This document shows, one piece after another, positions 1 to 6,080 of a stretch of DNA of 6,146 nucleotides. Within the stretch, counting starts at the first letter, position 1. Every line of letters begins with the position of its first letter. The notes beneath the pieces were generated by a model. That model worked only from the letters and a program-made list of their open reading frames with translations, ran no database searches and had not been told where the DNA came from. Source of the stretch: Clostridia bacterium (lineage in GTDB: Bacteria > Bacillota_A > Clostridia > Oscillospirales > CAG-272); NCBI GenBank assembly GCA_017529175.1, contig JAFXNX010000003.1:1-6146 (forward strand). Reading direction: 5' to 3'. The position numbers and the translations under genes were made by a program.

Positions 1-1
1 C

Positions 2-1555
2 GTCGGGGGAAAGAGCATATCGGAGTTCTGCGATATGGGGATAGAATCCGCTCTCGAATTCGTCGAAGGACTCAACCTTTCCGAAACGGAGCAGACTATC
101 GGCAAAGAGATAATAAAAGAACTGAAGAGCAGGCTGAAATTTCTCATCAGCGTGGGACTTGAATATCTTACGCTGTCGAGAAAGAGCGGCACGCTCTCGG
201 GCGGCGAGGCGCAGAGGATCAGACTTGCGACTCAGATCGGCTCGGCGCTCGCGGGAGTTTTGTATATTCTCGACGAGCCGTCGATCGGGCTTCATCAAAG
301 AGACAATTACCGTCTCATAAACACGCTCAAGTCGCTTCGCGACCTCGGCAACAGCGTCATCGTCGTCGAGCACGACGAGGAAACGATGATGTCGGCGGAC
401 TATATAATCGACATAGGACCTCTCGCGGGAGTTCACGGAGGCGAGATCGTGGCGGCGGGGACGCCGAAGCAGATATGCGAGAACCGCAAGTCGATCACCG
501 GCGCGTACCTTTCCGGCAGAAGACAGATCAAAATACCGGGGGAAAGACGTCCGGGAAACGGACACACTCTCACCGTGCGCGGAGCGAAAGAGCACAATCT
601 GAAGAATATCGACGTTTCGATCCCGCTCGGATGTTTCGTCTGCGTGACAGGCGTTTCCGGCTCGGGTAAGAGTTCTCTTGTCAATTCGATAATTTACGAA
701 TCCCTTGCGGGAAAGCTCAACCGCGCCGCCTCATTTCCCGGCAAACACGACGGTATCGACGGCGTAGAGGCGCTCGACAAGGTCATCGCGATCGACCAGA
801 GCCCGATAGGGCGTACGCCGAGGTCCAACCCCGCGACGTACACGGGACTTTTCGCCGATATCAGAGACCTTTTCGCAAAGACTCCCGCGGCAAACATGAG
901 GGGCTACGGACCGGGAAGATTCTCCTTCAACGTGCGCGGAGGCAGGTGCGAGGCGTGCGACGGAGACGGCGTCAAAAAGATCGAAATGCACTTCCTTCCC
1001 GACGTTTACGTCACCTGCGACGTCTGCCACGGTAAAAGGTACAACCGCGAGACTCTCGAGGTCAAGTACAAGGACAAAAATATCTCCGACGTGCTCGAGA
1101 TGACGGCGGAGGAGGGAGCGGAATTCTTCTCGGAAATACCAAAAATATCCTCTCGTCTGCGCCTTCTTTGCGAAGTCGGACTCGGATACATCAAGATAGG
1201 GCAGTCGTCGACTACCCTTTCCGGAGGCGAAGCGCAGCGCGTCAAGCTTGCGACGGAGCTCTCGAAAAAGAGCACGGGCAAGACGATCTACATTCTCGAC
1301 GAGCCGACGACGGGTCTTCACGCCGCGGACGTTGAAAAACTGCTCGACATTCTCGAGCGTCTCGTCGACGCGGGCAACACTGTCCTTGTGATCGAGCACA
1401 ACCTCGACGTCATCAAGTGCGCCGACTATATCGTCGACCTCGGTCCCGAAGGAGGCGACCGCGGCGGCGAAATTATCGCCTCCGGCACCCCCGAGGAAGT
1501 CGCAAAATGCAAAAAGTCCTACACTGGGCAGTATTTGAAGGATAAACTGAAATAA
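2..1555 (+). CDS. uvrA: UvrABC excinuclease subunit A, C-terminal part (5' end outside window)
   Basis: UvrA is the cytoplasmic, dimeric, damage-sensing ATPase of nucleotide excision repair; it binds distorted DNA and loads UvrB. The frame is open from base 2, and codons before the ATG at 35 already read as UvrA ([13 protein letters not shown]), so that ATG is internal. About 517 codons are present; the family is usually about 940 residues, so the N-terminal Walker A and UvrB-binding region are missing. Seen in order: the first ABC signature [14 protein letters not shown] (from 194) with Walker [13 protein letters not shown]; the second Walker [10 protein letters not shown] (650-676); a zinc module with four cysteines spaced CX2C-X19-CX2C (codons at 947, 956, 1016, 1025); the second signature [14 protein letters not shown] (from 1217); and the second Walker [13 protein letters not shown]. 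All key residues look intact. The TAA stop is at 1553-1555. Gene identity is secure. Confidence 0.98.
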   Translation, partial: VGGKSISEFCDMGIESALEFVEGLNLSETEQTIGKEIIKELKSRLKFLISVGLEYLTLSRKSGTLSGGEAQRIRLATQIGSALAGVLYILDEPSIGLHQRDNYRLINTLKSLRDLGNSVIVVEHDEETMMSADYIIDIGPLAGVHGGEIVAAGTPKQICENRKSITGAYLSGRRQIKIPGERRPGNGHTLTVRGAKEHNLKNIDVSIPLGCFVCVTGVSGSGKSSLVNSIIYESLAGKLNRAASFPGKHDGIDGVEALDKVIAIDQSPIGRTPRSNPATYTGLFADIRDLFAKTPAANMRGYGPGRFSFNVRGGRCEACDGDGVKKIEMHFLPDVYVTCDVCHGKRYNRETLEVKYKDKNISDVLEMTAEEGAEFFSEIPKISSRLRLLCEVGLGYIKIGQSSTTLSGGEAQRVKLATELSKKSTGKTIYILDEPTTGLHAADVEKLLDILERLVDAGNTVLVIEHNLDVIKCADYIVDLGPEGGDRGGEIIASGTPEEVAKCKKSYTGQYLKDKLK

Positions 1556-1695
1556 AATATGGGGATGTAAAAAAAGTCCAGATCGCAAAAAGGCGACCCT
1601 GAAAGGAAATAAGTCAGCATAAAGTTTGATAATAAGCACAAAAGAATACGAATAAACGTAAAATGATGCTTCTAACAATTGAAACCACCTTTTTG
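1556..1695. other. AT-rich spacer after uvrA, no gene seen
   Basis: No convincing reading frame, tRNA or clear intrinsic terminator is visible. The only notable item is a 15-mer (1580-1594, AGATCGCAAAAAGGC) that recurs exactly at 6039-6053. A T-run at 1690-1694 directly precedes the inverted-repeat element that begins at 1696. Confidence 0.5.
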
Positions 1696-1723
1696 TATAG
1701 CATAAGAGACTCGAACACGTGCG

Positions 1724-1830
1724 GTTTTAAGAGGCATATCGGAAACGTATGCTTCGCTTCGCCGCTTGGACGGATATTATACGCCCTGCGCGTCTTGCCT
1801 CGCCTGCGCACCGATCTGCACTCTTAAAAC
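1724..1830. repeat. Left 107-nt arm of the element (inverted repeat)
   Basis: GTTTTAAGAG at 1724-1733 is the exact reverse complement of 1821-1830. The pairing continues through GCA and ATCGG (1734-1742 against 1811-1819) with one mismatch (1737/1816) and one bulged base (1820). Within the 68-nt loop, CGTAT (1746-1750) can pair with ATACG (1779-1783), and TGCGC (1787-1791) with GCGCA (1806-1810). Confidence 0.65.
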
Positions 1831-1837
1831 TCTTCGA

Positions 1838-1944
1838 CCCGCGGCGCAGCTGTTTGCGAGTGATTTCCGGTGCGGACGACGATGGCTTACTAACGTAAGT
1901 CGAGGAGGACAATCCGAAAAGCGCCGGAAACAGCGCGCCGCGGG
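1838..1944. repeat. Right 107-nt arm of the element (inverted repeat)
   Basis: CCCGCGGCGC and GCTGTTT (1838-1847 and 1849-1855) pair perfectly with 1928-1944, with one bulged A at 1848, giving a 17-bp GC-rich helix. An alternative helix, 1864-1870 (TTTCCGG) with 1924-1930, competes for the three A residues at 1928-1930. A small hairpin CTTAC-TAAC-GTAAG lies at 1886-1899. Confidence 0.65.
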
Positions 1945-1972
1945 CGTACGCGTTCGAGTCCCTTATGCTATA

Positions 1973-2056
1973 AACGAACCTCACCTCTCGACGTACCTTT
2001 GTACGCCGTCGGGATTCGCATCGTTCATTCTGAACATTTTTTCCTATCCCCACAAA
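1973..2056. other. Spacer between the repeat element and the terminator
   Basis: There is no gene here. A 5-bp hairpin (CGTAC 1992-1996 with GTACG 2001-2005) and a short GTTCA/TGAAC stem (2023-2035) followed by six T residues (2037-2042) are visible. The latter could act as a weak + strand terminator, but the stem is too short to call. Confidence 0.4.
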
Positions 2057-2090
2057 GGGGCTGTAAAAAACTTGAGTTTTTTACAGCCCC
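2057..2090. terminator. Symmetric hairpin, probable bidirectional terminator between convergent genes
   Basis: GGGGCTGTAAAAAAC (2057-2071) pairs perfectly over 15 bp with 2076-2090, leaving a 4-nt loop. Six A residues in the left arm and six T residues in the right arm mean that a transcript from either strand has a U-rich 3' arm. The hairpin lies 30 bp past the stop of the - strand GH31 gene and downstream of uvrA, where a shared terminator is expected. It is not fully canonical, because the T-run is inside the stem and only TTT follows it on the - strand. A competing stem (CCCC 2048-2051 with GGGG 2057-2060) overlaps its left arm. Confidence 0.65.
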
Positions 2091-2119
2091 ACCCTTTTAA
2101 AGTAGCTTTGGCGATATTT

Positions 2120-4375
2120 TCAATCTTCAATGACGGATATTCTGAGAAATTCCGACGCGGCGACGCCGGCAAGAGAGACCGTCGCCGCGCGGCGGGCTTT
2201 ATCATATGATACGTTCTCACCGCGGCATTCTCCGACGTCCCGAAGCTCAAACTTTACGTTTCTTCTGTCTTTTCCGGAAAAGGCTTTACCCGTTTCCGGC
2301 GAGAGCGCGAGAGAGTGGCGGCGGCCGGTCTTTTGATATTTGATCTTCGTTATCCTGCAGTTATCCGCCGCGGGCTCGGATATACCGTCGTCCTCATAAA
2401 GCTCAGTTTCGACGTCATACTCGCCGTCTCCCGCGCAAACGAATATCGTCAGGTCGTCGAGCGGCGCCGAAACGTTTTCGCATAACGGACGGGTCACTAC
2501 AGGAAATCCCGCTTTTACGAACAGAGGGAATGAGTAAATATCGTTTGTGACGACGCGCGTCTTGCCGCCGTCATATCTTTTTCCGTCGAACCATCCGTAC
2601 CACTCGCCGTACGGGAGCCACACTTCGGAGCGAACTGTAAAGTCGTCTTCCTCTCCCGCCGAGCATACGGGAGACGCGAGAAACGCGTCGCCGAACATAT
2701 ACTCTCCGGGGTGACGGTACGCCTCGTCGACGTCCGGCATATCAAAATAAAGCGGTCGAAGAAGAGGCACGCTCTCGGCGGAGCTTTGGCGCGCAGACGA
2801 ATAGATGTAAGGAAAGAGCTTTGATCTGAGCTCAAAGGATCTTCTCATCGAAGAACAAAACGGCTCTCCCCAGAGCCACGGGCGTCTGTCCGTGTCCTCT
2901 CCGCACGAGTGGAGACGAAGAGCGGAGCTGACGGCGCCGAACTGCACCCACCTTGCGAAGCATTCCGCCTGCTTCGGGGTTTCCGGATCGTGGAAGCCGC
3001 CTATATCGTGACTCCAGAAGAAGCATCCGGCGTTCCCCGAGGTGACCGTCATTTCGACCTCGAACTTCAGCGTCTCGAACGACGTTACCGCGTCTCCGGA
3101 AAAGTGACCGGGGTGCCTTTGATCGCCAAACCCCGCCCAGCGCGAAAATCCCTGCCCGCGCCGACCGTCCCGTCGGGAATCGTTATAATATAGCTCGTTC
3201 AGCCGCTCGAGATGAGTCATTCCGCGAACTCCGTTCACATCGGGATAAATATAGTCCTGCTGCCAGTCGAGCCACCAGAAATCGACGCCCTCCTCATCTC
3301 TCGGACGGTGAGCGTATTTGAAAAACGCTCTCATATAGTCGACGTCTCCCGCGTTGAACCTGTAGTTTTTGACGCCGCATGACGCGGCGTTTCTTTTTAT
3401 GGTTTCCGCCCTTTCGGGGTGAGCGCTCGCGTCAAGAAGCTCTTTATTGTCGGGAACCATTTCACTGTATCCCGTCGCTTCAAGCTCTTCGATGAAAGGC
3501 AAATAATATTCCTCGTTGTCCCTGATCCCGTCGCAGGGATGGTCGTTAAGCGCCGCGGCGACGCCGCGGGAGTGAAGCTCTTTTATAAACCCCGCGGGGT
3601 CGGGAAATCTCTCCTTCACCCACGTATACCCCGTCCAGCCGAGATTTCCTCCCGCGTGACCGTAGCCGAAATCTGTAAGACGGCGGCGATCCTTCGTTCC
3701 CCAGTCGTGATAGTGCCAGTCCATATCTATCACCATAACGTCGAGCGGAAAGCCGTGTCTTTTAAACTCGTCGGCGATCTCAAGATACTCGTCAGCCGTG
3801 TACGCGTGCCACCTTGAATACCAAGAACCGAAAAAGTATTTTCTCGGAAGCGCGGCGCCGCCCGACACGGCGGTAAGATCACGGAGCGCCGACCTGTAAT
3901 CGTGTCCGTAGGCGAAAAAGTAAAGGTCGACAAGATGACGGGGATCTCTCGACATCGCGCGCTCTCCCGAAACAAGCGCTTTTCCGCTGTCGTCGACGAC
4001 GAAAAATCCGTCGCGCGAAAGTATACCGTCCGGCACATCGACGCGACCCGAGACTCCGTCGAGAGTATTCAGCGTTCCGCCGAGATTGCCCTTCAATTCG
4101 TCGCCATATCGCCACACGGCGCAAACGCCGCCCGTGTGTACCTTCACCGTCAGTGTTTTTTCCGTGAACTTGCCGCCGAGATATTCAAGAGTGAATTTCG
4201 ACGTCGAAACGGTCAGAACTCCGTCCTCAAAACGGAACTCCGCGTCAAATTCAGCGCCGCGCCGCGCAAAGAACGTATCTTCGTCGACAAACGCGCCGTC
4301 CTCGGCGTATTCAATTCTTACGACTCCCTCGGTCAGCGCCGTAAACCTCGCGCTCCCGTAAACGTAATTCTTCAT
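2120..4375 (-). CDS. Glycoside hydrolase family 31 alpha-glycosidase, cytoplasmic
   Basis: A 751-residue retaining alpha-glycosidase of clan GH-D; the exact sugar specificity cannot be read from the sequence. Order seen: an N-terminal beta-sandwich (galactose-mutarotase-like, about 1-175); a TIM barrel (about 178-540) opening with GSWYSRW and the strand VMVIDMDWHYHDWG (213-226); the nucleophile D370 in FWWLDWQQ; the acid/base D428 in HFSGD; FFWSHDIGGF (452-461); then C-terminal beta domains, including a DUF5110-like segment with LYEDDG (659-664). Length is normal for the family. No signal peptide or membrane segment is present, so it should act on sugars already imported or made inside the cell. 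The usual GH31 D-x-N-E after the nucleophile is replaced by D-W-Q-Q, which marks a distinct GH31 branch rather than a classical alpha-glucosidase or alpha-xylosidase. The start is preceded by only a weak GGTG Shine-Dalgarno 4 nt upstream. It appears monocistronic: a promoter lies at 4410-4438 and a terminator at 2057-2090. No transporter is adjacent. Confidence 0.93.
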   Translation of the reverse strand: MKNYVYGSARFTALTEGVVRIEYAEDGAFVDEDTFFARRGAEFDAEFRFEDGVLTVSTSKFTLEYLGGKFTEKTLTVKVHTGGVCAVWRYGDELKGNLGGTLNTLDGVSGRVDVPDGILSRDGFFVVDDSGKALVSGERAMSRDPRHLVDLYFFAYGHDYRSALRDLTAVSGGAALPRKYFFGSWYSRWHAYTADEYLEIADEFKRHGFPLDVMVIDMDWHYHDWGTKDRRRLTDFGYGHAGGNLGWTGYTWVKERFPDPAGFIKELHSRGVAAALNDHPCDGIRDNEEYYLPFIEELEATGYSEMVPDNKELLDASAHPERAETIKRNAASCGVKNYRFNAGDVDYMRAFFKYAHRPRDEEGVDFWWLDWQQDYIYPDVNGVRGMTHLERLNELYYNDSRRDGRRGQGFSRWAGFGDQRHPGHFSGDAVTSFETLKFEVEMTVTSGNAGCFFWSHDIGGFHDPETPKQAECFARWVQFGAVSSALRLHSCGEDTDRRPWLWGEPFCSSMRRSFELRSKLFPYIYSSARQSSAESVPLLRPLYFDMPDVDEAYRHPGEYMFGDAFLASPVCSAGEEDDFTVRSEVWLPYGEWYGWFDGKRYDGGKTRVVTNDIYSFPLFVKAGFPVVTRPLCENVSAPLDDLTIFVCAGDGEYDVETELYEDDGISEPAADNCRITKIKYQKTGRRHSLALSPETGKAFSGKDRRNVKFELRDVGECRGENVSYDKARRAATVSLAGVAASEFLRISVIED

Positions 4376-4409
4376 CTTACACCGCTTCTTTTTGATCTTT
4401 TTCAGTATT

Positions 4410-4438
4410 ATCTTACCATATTACCGGTTTCTTGTCCA
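4410..4438 (-). promoter_or_regulatory. Candidate sigma-A promoter for the GH31 gene
   Basis: On the - strand, TGGACA (4438-4433; 5 of 6 to TTGACA) is followed after exactly 17 nt by TAAGAT (4415-4410; 4 of 6 to TATAAT). This would start transcription near 4403, giving a leader of roughly 28 nt before the ATG at 4375. It sits just past the terminator of the upstream gene, which fits an independent unit. No operator or riboswitch is evident in the short leader. Confidence 0.5.
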
Positions 4439-4471
4439 TAAAAATATCAGCCGCCGGTCACCCGGCGGCTG
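4439..4471 (-). terminator. Rho-independent terminator of the HTH-phosphotransferase fusion gene
   Basis: CAGCCGCCGG (4448-4457) pairs perfectly over 10 bp with 4462-4471 around a 4-nt loop. Read on the - strand, the GC-rich stem is followed by ATATTTTTAT. The stem begins 3 nt after the stop codon at 4475, so it ends that gene's transcript and separates it from the GH31 gene. Confidence 0.85.
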
Positions 4472-4474
4472 CGT

Positions 4475-5815
4475 TTATCTCATTATTGAGGCGAAGTCTA
4501 TCCCGTCCGTCGTCATGCGGCGTTCGAGGTAGTCAAGGAAGCGCGACATCCTGTCCTCGTCTCCGGCGGCGAAGTCTGCGATCTCCCAGTAGTAGTGAGA
4601 ACCGATGAGCCGTATCTTGTAGATGAGCGGCGCGGCGGCGATCTCCTCGTCCGAAAAATCGTAGAGCTCCGCTATGCGCTTCATATTGCGGCAAAAAGCG
4701 TCGCGGCGGCGCGACTCAAGCTCCGCGTCTTCCGTCTCGGTGCAGGAATTGATCGCGATCCCTCCGACTTCGCCGTCGGAAAGGGAAAAGCAAAGGCGGA
4801 TAAAGTGGTCGATGTTCACCTCGCGCCCGCCGTTGTAAAAGTCAAGGAAGCTTACGAGGCGTCCGTCATCATCGATCATCACGTCGTCGCATTCTCCCAT
4901 GAACGCCGACGCAGGAAGCTCTTTCCACATCGGGCGAAGAGCGTCGCGGTACTCATCAAACAGACGCTCGATCTTTCCGTACTCCTCCGCCGTCGACGGA
5001 TATGACTCGTCAATGACGCGCTTCAGGTCAAGCTCCACGTATTCCGCGGTATAATCCTCATATTTGGCGAGAGCCGTGGCGGGCTCGAAGAGGGCGAGCG
5101 CGCTCGGCTCATTCCCGGGAATACGACGCAACGCGACTCTTGCAGATATATCAAGCAGCTCGTCGCGGAAAGGAAGCTTTTCCGCGGGGATATCTTCGTT
5201 TCCCATCACTTTTATCCCGCTGACGTACTCTCTTGCGAAAGCGATGCAGCGTCTTCCCTTGAATCTGACCGGCTTTGTCAGTTCTCCGTAAACGTTTTCA
5301 AGTATCCTCGGACAGCGCGCGCCCTCGGCGCGATACGCCTCCGCGATCCGGGCGCTTTGAGCGATACGTTCCGGCGTTACAAAACAATAATCGCATACGA
5401 CAAGCGTTATCTTTCTGTCGGGATAAGAGACTTCTGCTTCAAGGAAATAATACGGCTCGTCGTCGTTGACGGCTTCCGTGATTATTTCTATCCCCGCCGC
5501 GTCCTCTTCATAATAAAGCTTCGCTATATCACTTAGTTCCATATCGTTTTTCTCCTTTTTCAGATATACGACCTTTTTGACCGTTTCCGGAGTAAGGAAA
5601 TACTCGTCCGCAAGAGAATCAATCGAGGCGCCGTCGATAAATTTTCTCCGGATCTCGCCGTTGCGAAGCTCAAGCGCGCGCCTGTAACCCGTTCTGTCTC
5701 CCCACGGGCGTCTGCCTCCCGTGCCCGGGACGTACAAAAGCTTCCCCGCCGCATAGCTTTGCAGAGCATCAAACAGCTCCCTTGGCAAAATATCCTTCGC
5801 GTTTTCGTATTTCAT
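4475..5815 (-). CDS. Fusion of CD3324/Mor-like HTH module and diverged APH-like phosphotransferase domain
   Basis: Two modules are seen. Residues 2-90 (numbered from the ATG at 5818) read MKYENAKDILPRELF, a GGRRPWGDRTGYR stretch, then a helix-turn-helix at about 58-85 (FIDGASIDSLADEYFLTPET); this matches my recollection of the CD3324 family, small clostridial proteins with a Mor-activator-like fold. From M93 on, about 355 residues resemble the aminoglycoside/choline-kinase fold: N-lobe strands (FLEAEVSY, ITLVVCDYCFV), a hinge-like AREYVSGIKV, and a C-lobe motif DVMIDDDGRLVSFLDFYNGG (312-331), where D326 matches the metal-binding Asp. The expected HGDxHPxN catalytic loop reads MGECDD (307-312), so activity is doubtful. 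I know no defined function for this pairing; a kinase-sensing regulator or an accidental merger are both possible. Two ATGs are adjacent (5818, 5815). I chose 5815 because GGAGG is 7 nt upstream of it, against 4 nt for the first. An internal Shine-Dalgarno precedes M93. A -10-like TATTAT lies at 5865-5860, without a clear -35. Confidence 0.85.
   Translation of the reverse strand: MKYENAKDILPRELFDALQSYAAGKLLYVPGTGGRRPWGDRTGYRRALELRNGEIRRKFIDGASIDSLADEYFLTPETVKKVVYLKKEKNDMELSDIAKLYYEEDAAGIEIITEAVNDDEPYYFLEAEVSYPDRKITLVVCDYCFVTPERIAQSARIAEAYRAEGARCPRILENVYGELTKPVRFKGRRCIAFAREYVSGIKVMGNEDIPAEKLPFRDELLDISARVALRRIPGNEPSALALFEPATALAKYEDYTAEYVELDLKRVIDESYPSTAEEYGKIERLFDEYRDALRPMWKELPASAFMGECDDVMIDDDGRLVSFLDFYNGGREVNIDHFIRLCFSLSDGEVGGIAINSCTETEDAELESRRRDAFCRNMKRIAELYDFSDEEIAAAPLIYKIRLIGSHYYWEIADFAAGDEDRMSRFLDYLERRMTTDGIDFASIMR
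5540..5557 (-). promoter_or_regulatory. Internal Shine-Dalgarno and ATG at the domain boundary of the fusion gene
   Basis: On the - strand, AAGGAGA (5557-5551) is followed by 8 nt and ATG (5542-5540), an optimal ribosome-binding arrangement. It lies inside the open frame, encoding the linker KKEKND before M93, exactly where the HTH module ends and the phosphotransferase-like domain begins. It could allow separate translation of a domain of about 355 residues, or be the relic of a former second gene. Confidence 0.6.
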
Positions 5816-5822
5816 CATCTCA

Positions 5823-5827
5823 CCTCC
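5823..5827 (-). promoter_or_regulatory. Ribosome-binding site deciding the start of the fusion gene
   Basis: GGAGG on the - strand, within a longer GGAGGTGAG, ends 4 nt before the first ATG (5818) and 7 nt before the second (5815). The spacing favours the second ATG. Confidence 0.7.
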
Positions 5828-5909
5828 GTCAAGCTTATCGTATCACACGGAAAGGAAAAATAATATTCCCTGAATTTTTAAAAATGTTTTCACCCTAATG
5901 CAGTATTAC

Positions 5910-5938
5910 GAGAGCCGCGTAACAAGTACGCGGCTCTC
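5910..5938. repeat. Hairpin 1 of the right-end cluster
   Basis: GAGAGCCGCGTA (5910-5921) pairs perfectly over 12 bp with 5927-5938 around a 5-nt loop. No T-run follows on either side, so a terminator role is unlikely. Its right arm overlaps hairpin 2 by 3 nt. Confidence 0.8.
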
Positions 5939-5966
5939 AGACTGCAGACAAAGTCTGCAGTCTGAG
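5936..5966. repeat. Hairpin 2 of the right-end cluster
   Basis: CTCAGACTGCAGAC (5936-5949) pairs perfectly over 14 bp with 5953-5966 around the loop AAA. It is a near-perfect palindrome that could extrude as a cruciform or form a stable RNA hairpin. No U-tract follows it. Confidence 0.8.
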
Positions 5967-5991
5967 CCAGAGTGAGAGAAACGCAGGTAGA

Positions 5992-6049
5992 TTTTGCGAT
6001 CTTGCCATCGTCGGCGTAGTAGTCTACGGTAGAGGGCAAGATCGCAAAA
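5992..6049. repeat. Hairpin 3 of the right-end cluster, with internal stem
   Basis: TTTTGCGATCTTGCC (5992-6006) pairs perfectly over 15 bp with 6035-6049. The 28-nt loop contains a second stem, CGTAG (6015-6019) with CTACG (6024-6028). The right arm carries most of the 15-mer AGATCGCAAAAAGGC (6039-6053) also found at 1580-1594. Confidence 0.8.
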
Positions 6050-6057
6050 AGGCAATG

Positions 6058-6080
6058 ATGGCGGGCATTTTGCCCGCCAT
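6058..6080. repeat. Hairpin 4 of the right-end cluster
   Basis: ATGGCGGGCA (6058-6067) pairs perfectly over 10 bp with 6071-6080 around a TTT loop. On the - strand the stem is followed, after a 7-nt gap, by TTTTT (6050-6046), so it could be a weak terminator for a - strand gene beyond the right edge. On the + strand no T-run follows. Confidence 0.7.

Larger units (their letters stand above)
1696..1972. repeat. 277-bp element with terminal inverted repeats and two nested palindromic arms (three-way-junction fold)
   Basis: The ends are inverted copies: 1696-1723 pairs with 1945-1972 in 25 of 28 positions. Each end begins TATAGCATAAG and contains GACTCGAAC read inward. Two of the three mismatches become G-U pairs in a bottom-strand transcript and one in a top-strand transcript. 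Two further inverted repeats fill the interior: 1724-1742 with 1811-1830, and 1838-1855 with 1928-1944. They abut the outer stem without a gap and are separated from each other by 7 nt (1831-1837), so the element can fold as a three-way junction. Both arms are 107 nt long. No transposase is encoded. The outermost TA at each end would suit a TA target duplication, as made by IS630/mariner-type elements, so a MITE is one reading; a structured non-coding RNA is another. I do not recognise a named family. The pairing is seen directly; the function is unknown. Confidence 0.75.

Noticed and set aside
731..1678. 315-codon - strand frame opposite uvrA
   Set aside because: It is a shadow of uvrA: codon bias in the true gene keeps the opposite strand open. 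It has no recognisable domain and would overlap an unmistakable gene.
1945..1972. Possible tRNA gene ending at GTTCGAGTCCC
   Set aside because: Only the T-loop string matches. The 5-bp T-stem does not pair, and there is no anticodon arm or acceptor stem in the right place.
2023..2042. Short stem plus T-run as a uvrA terminator
   Set aside because: The stem is only 5 bp with a 3-nt loop and few GC pairs. The stronger hairpin at 2057-2090 is the better candidate.
1727..2053. 108-codon - strand reading frame across the inverted-repeat element
   Set aside because: It reads through both halves of a palindromic structure, has Arg/Ser-rich composition with a tRNA-antisense-like IRDSNA string, and has no good ribosome-binding site. 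It is best explained as an accident of the repeat.
1766..2209. 147-codon + strand frame running from the repeat element into the end of the GH31 gene
   Set aside because: It crosses the inverted repeats, the terminator hairpin and the 3' end of a certain gene, has no ribosome-binding site and has no family resemblance.
3902..4441. 179-codon + strand frame opposite the GH31 N-terminus
   Set aside because: It is a shadow frame with Arg-rich composition and no start signal, and it overlaps the GH31 gene and its promoter.
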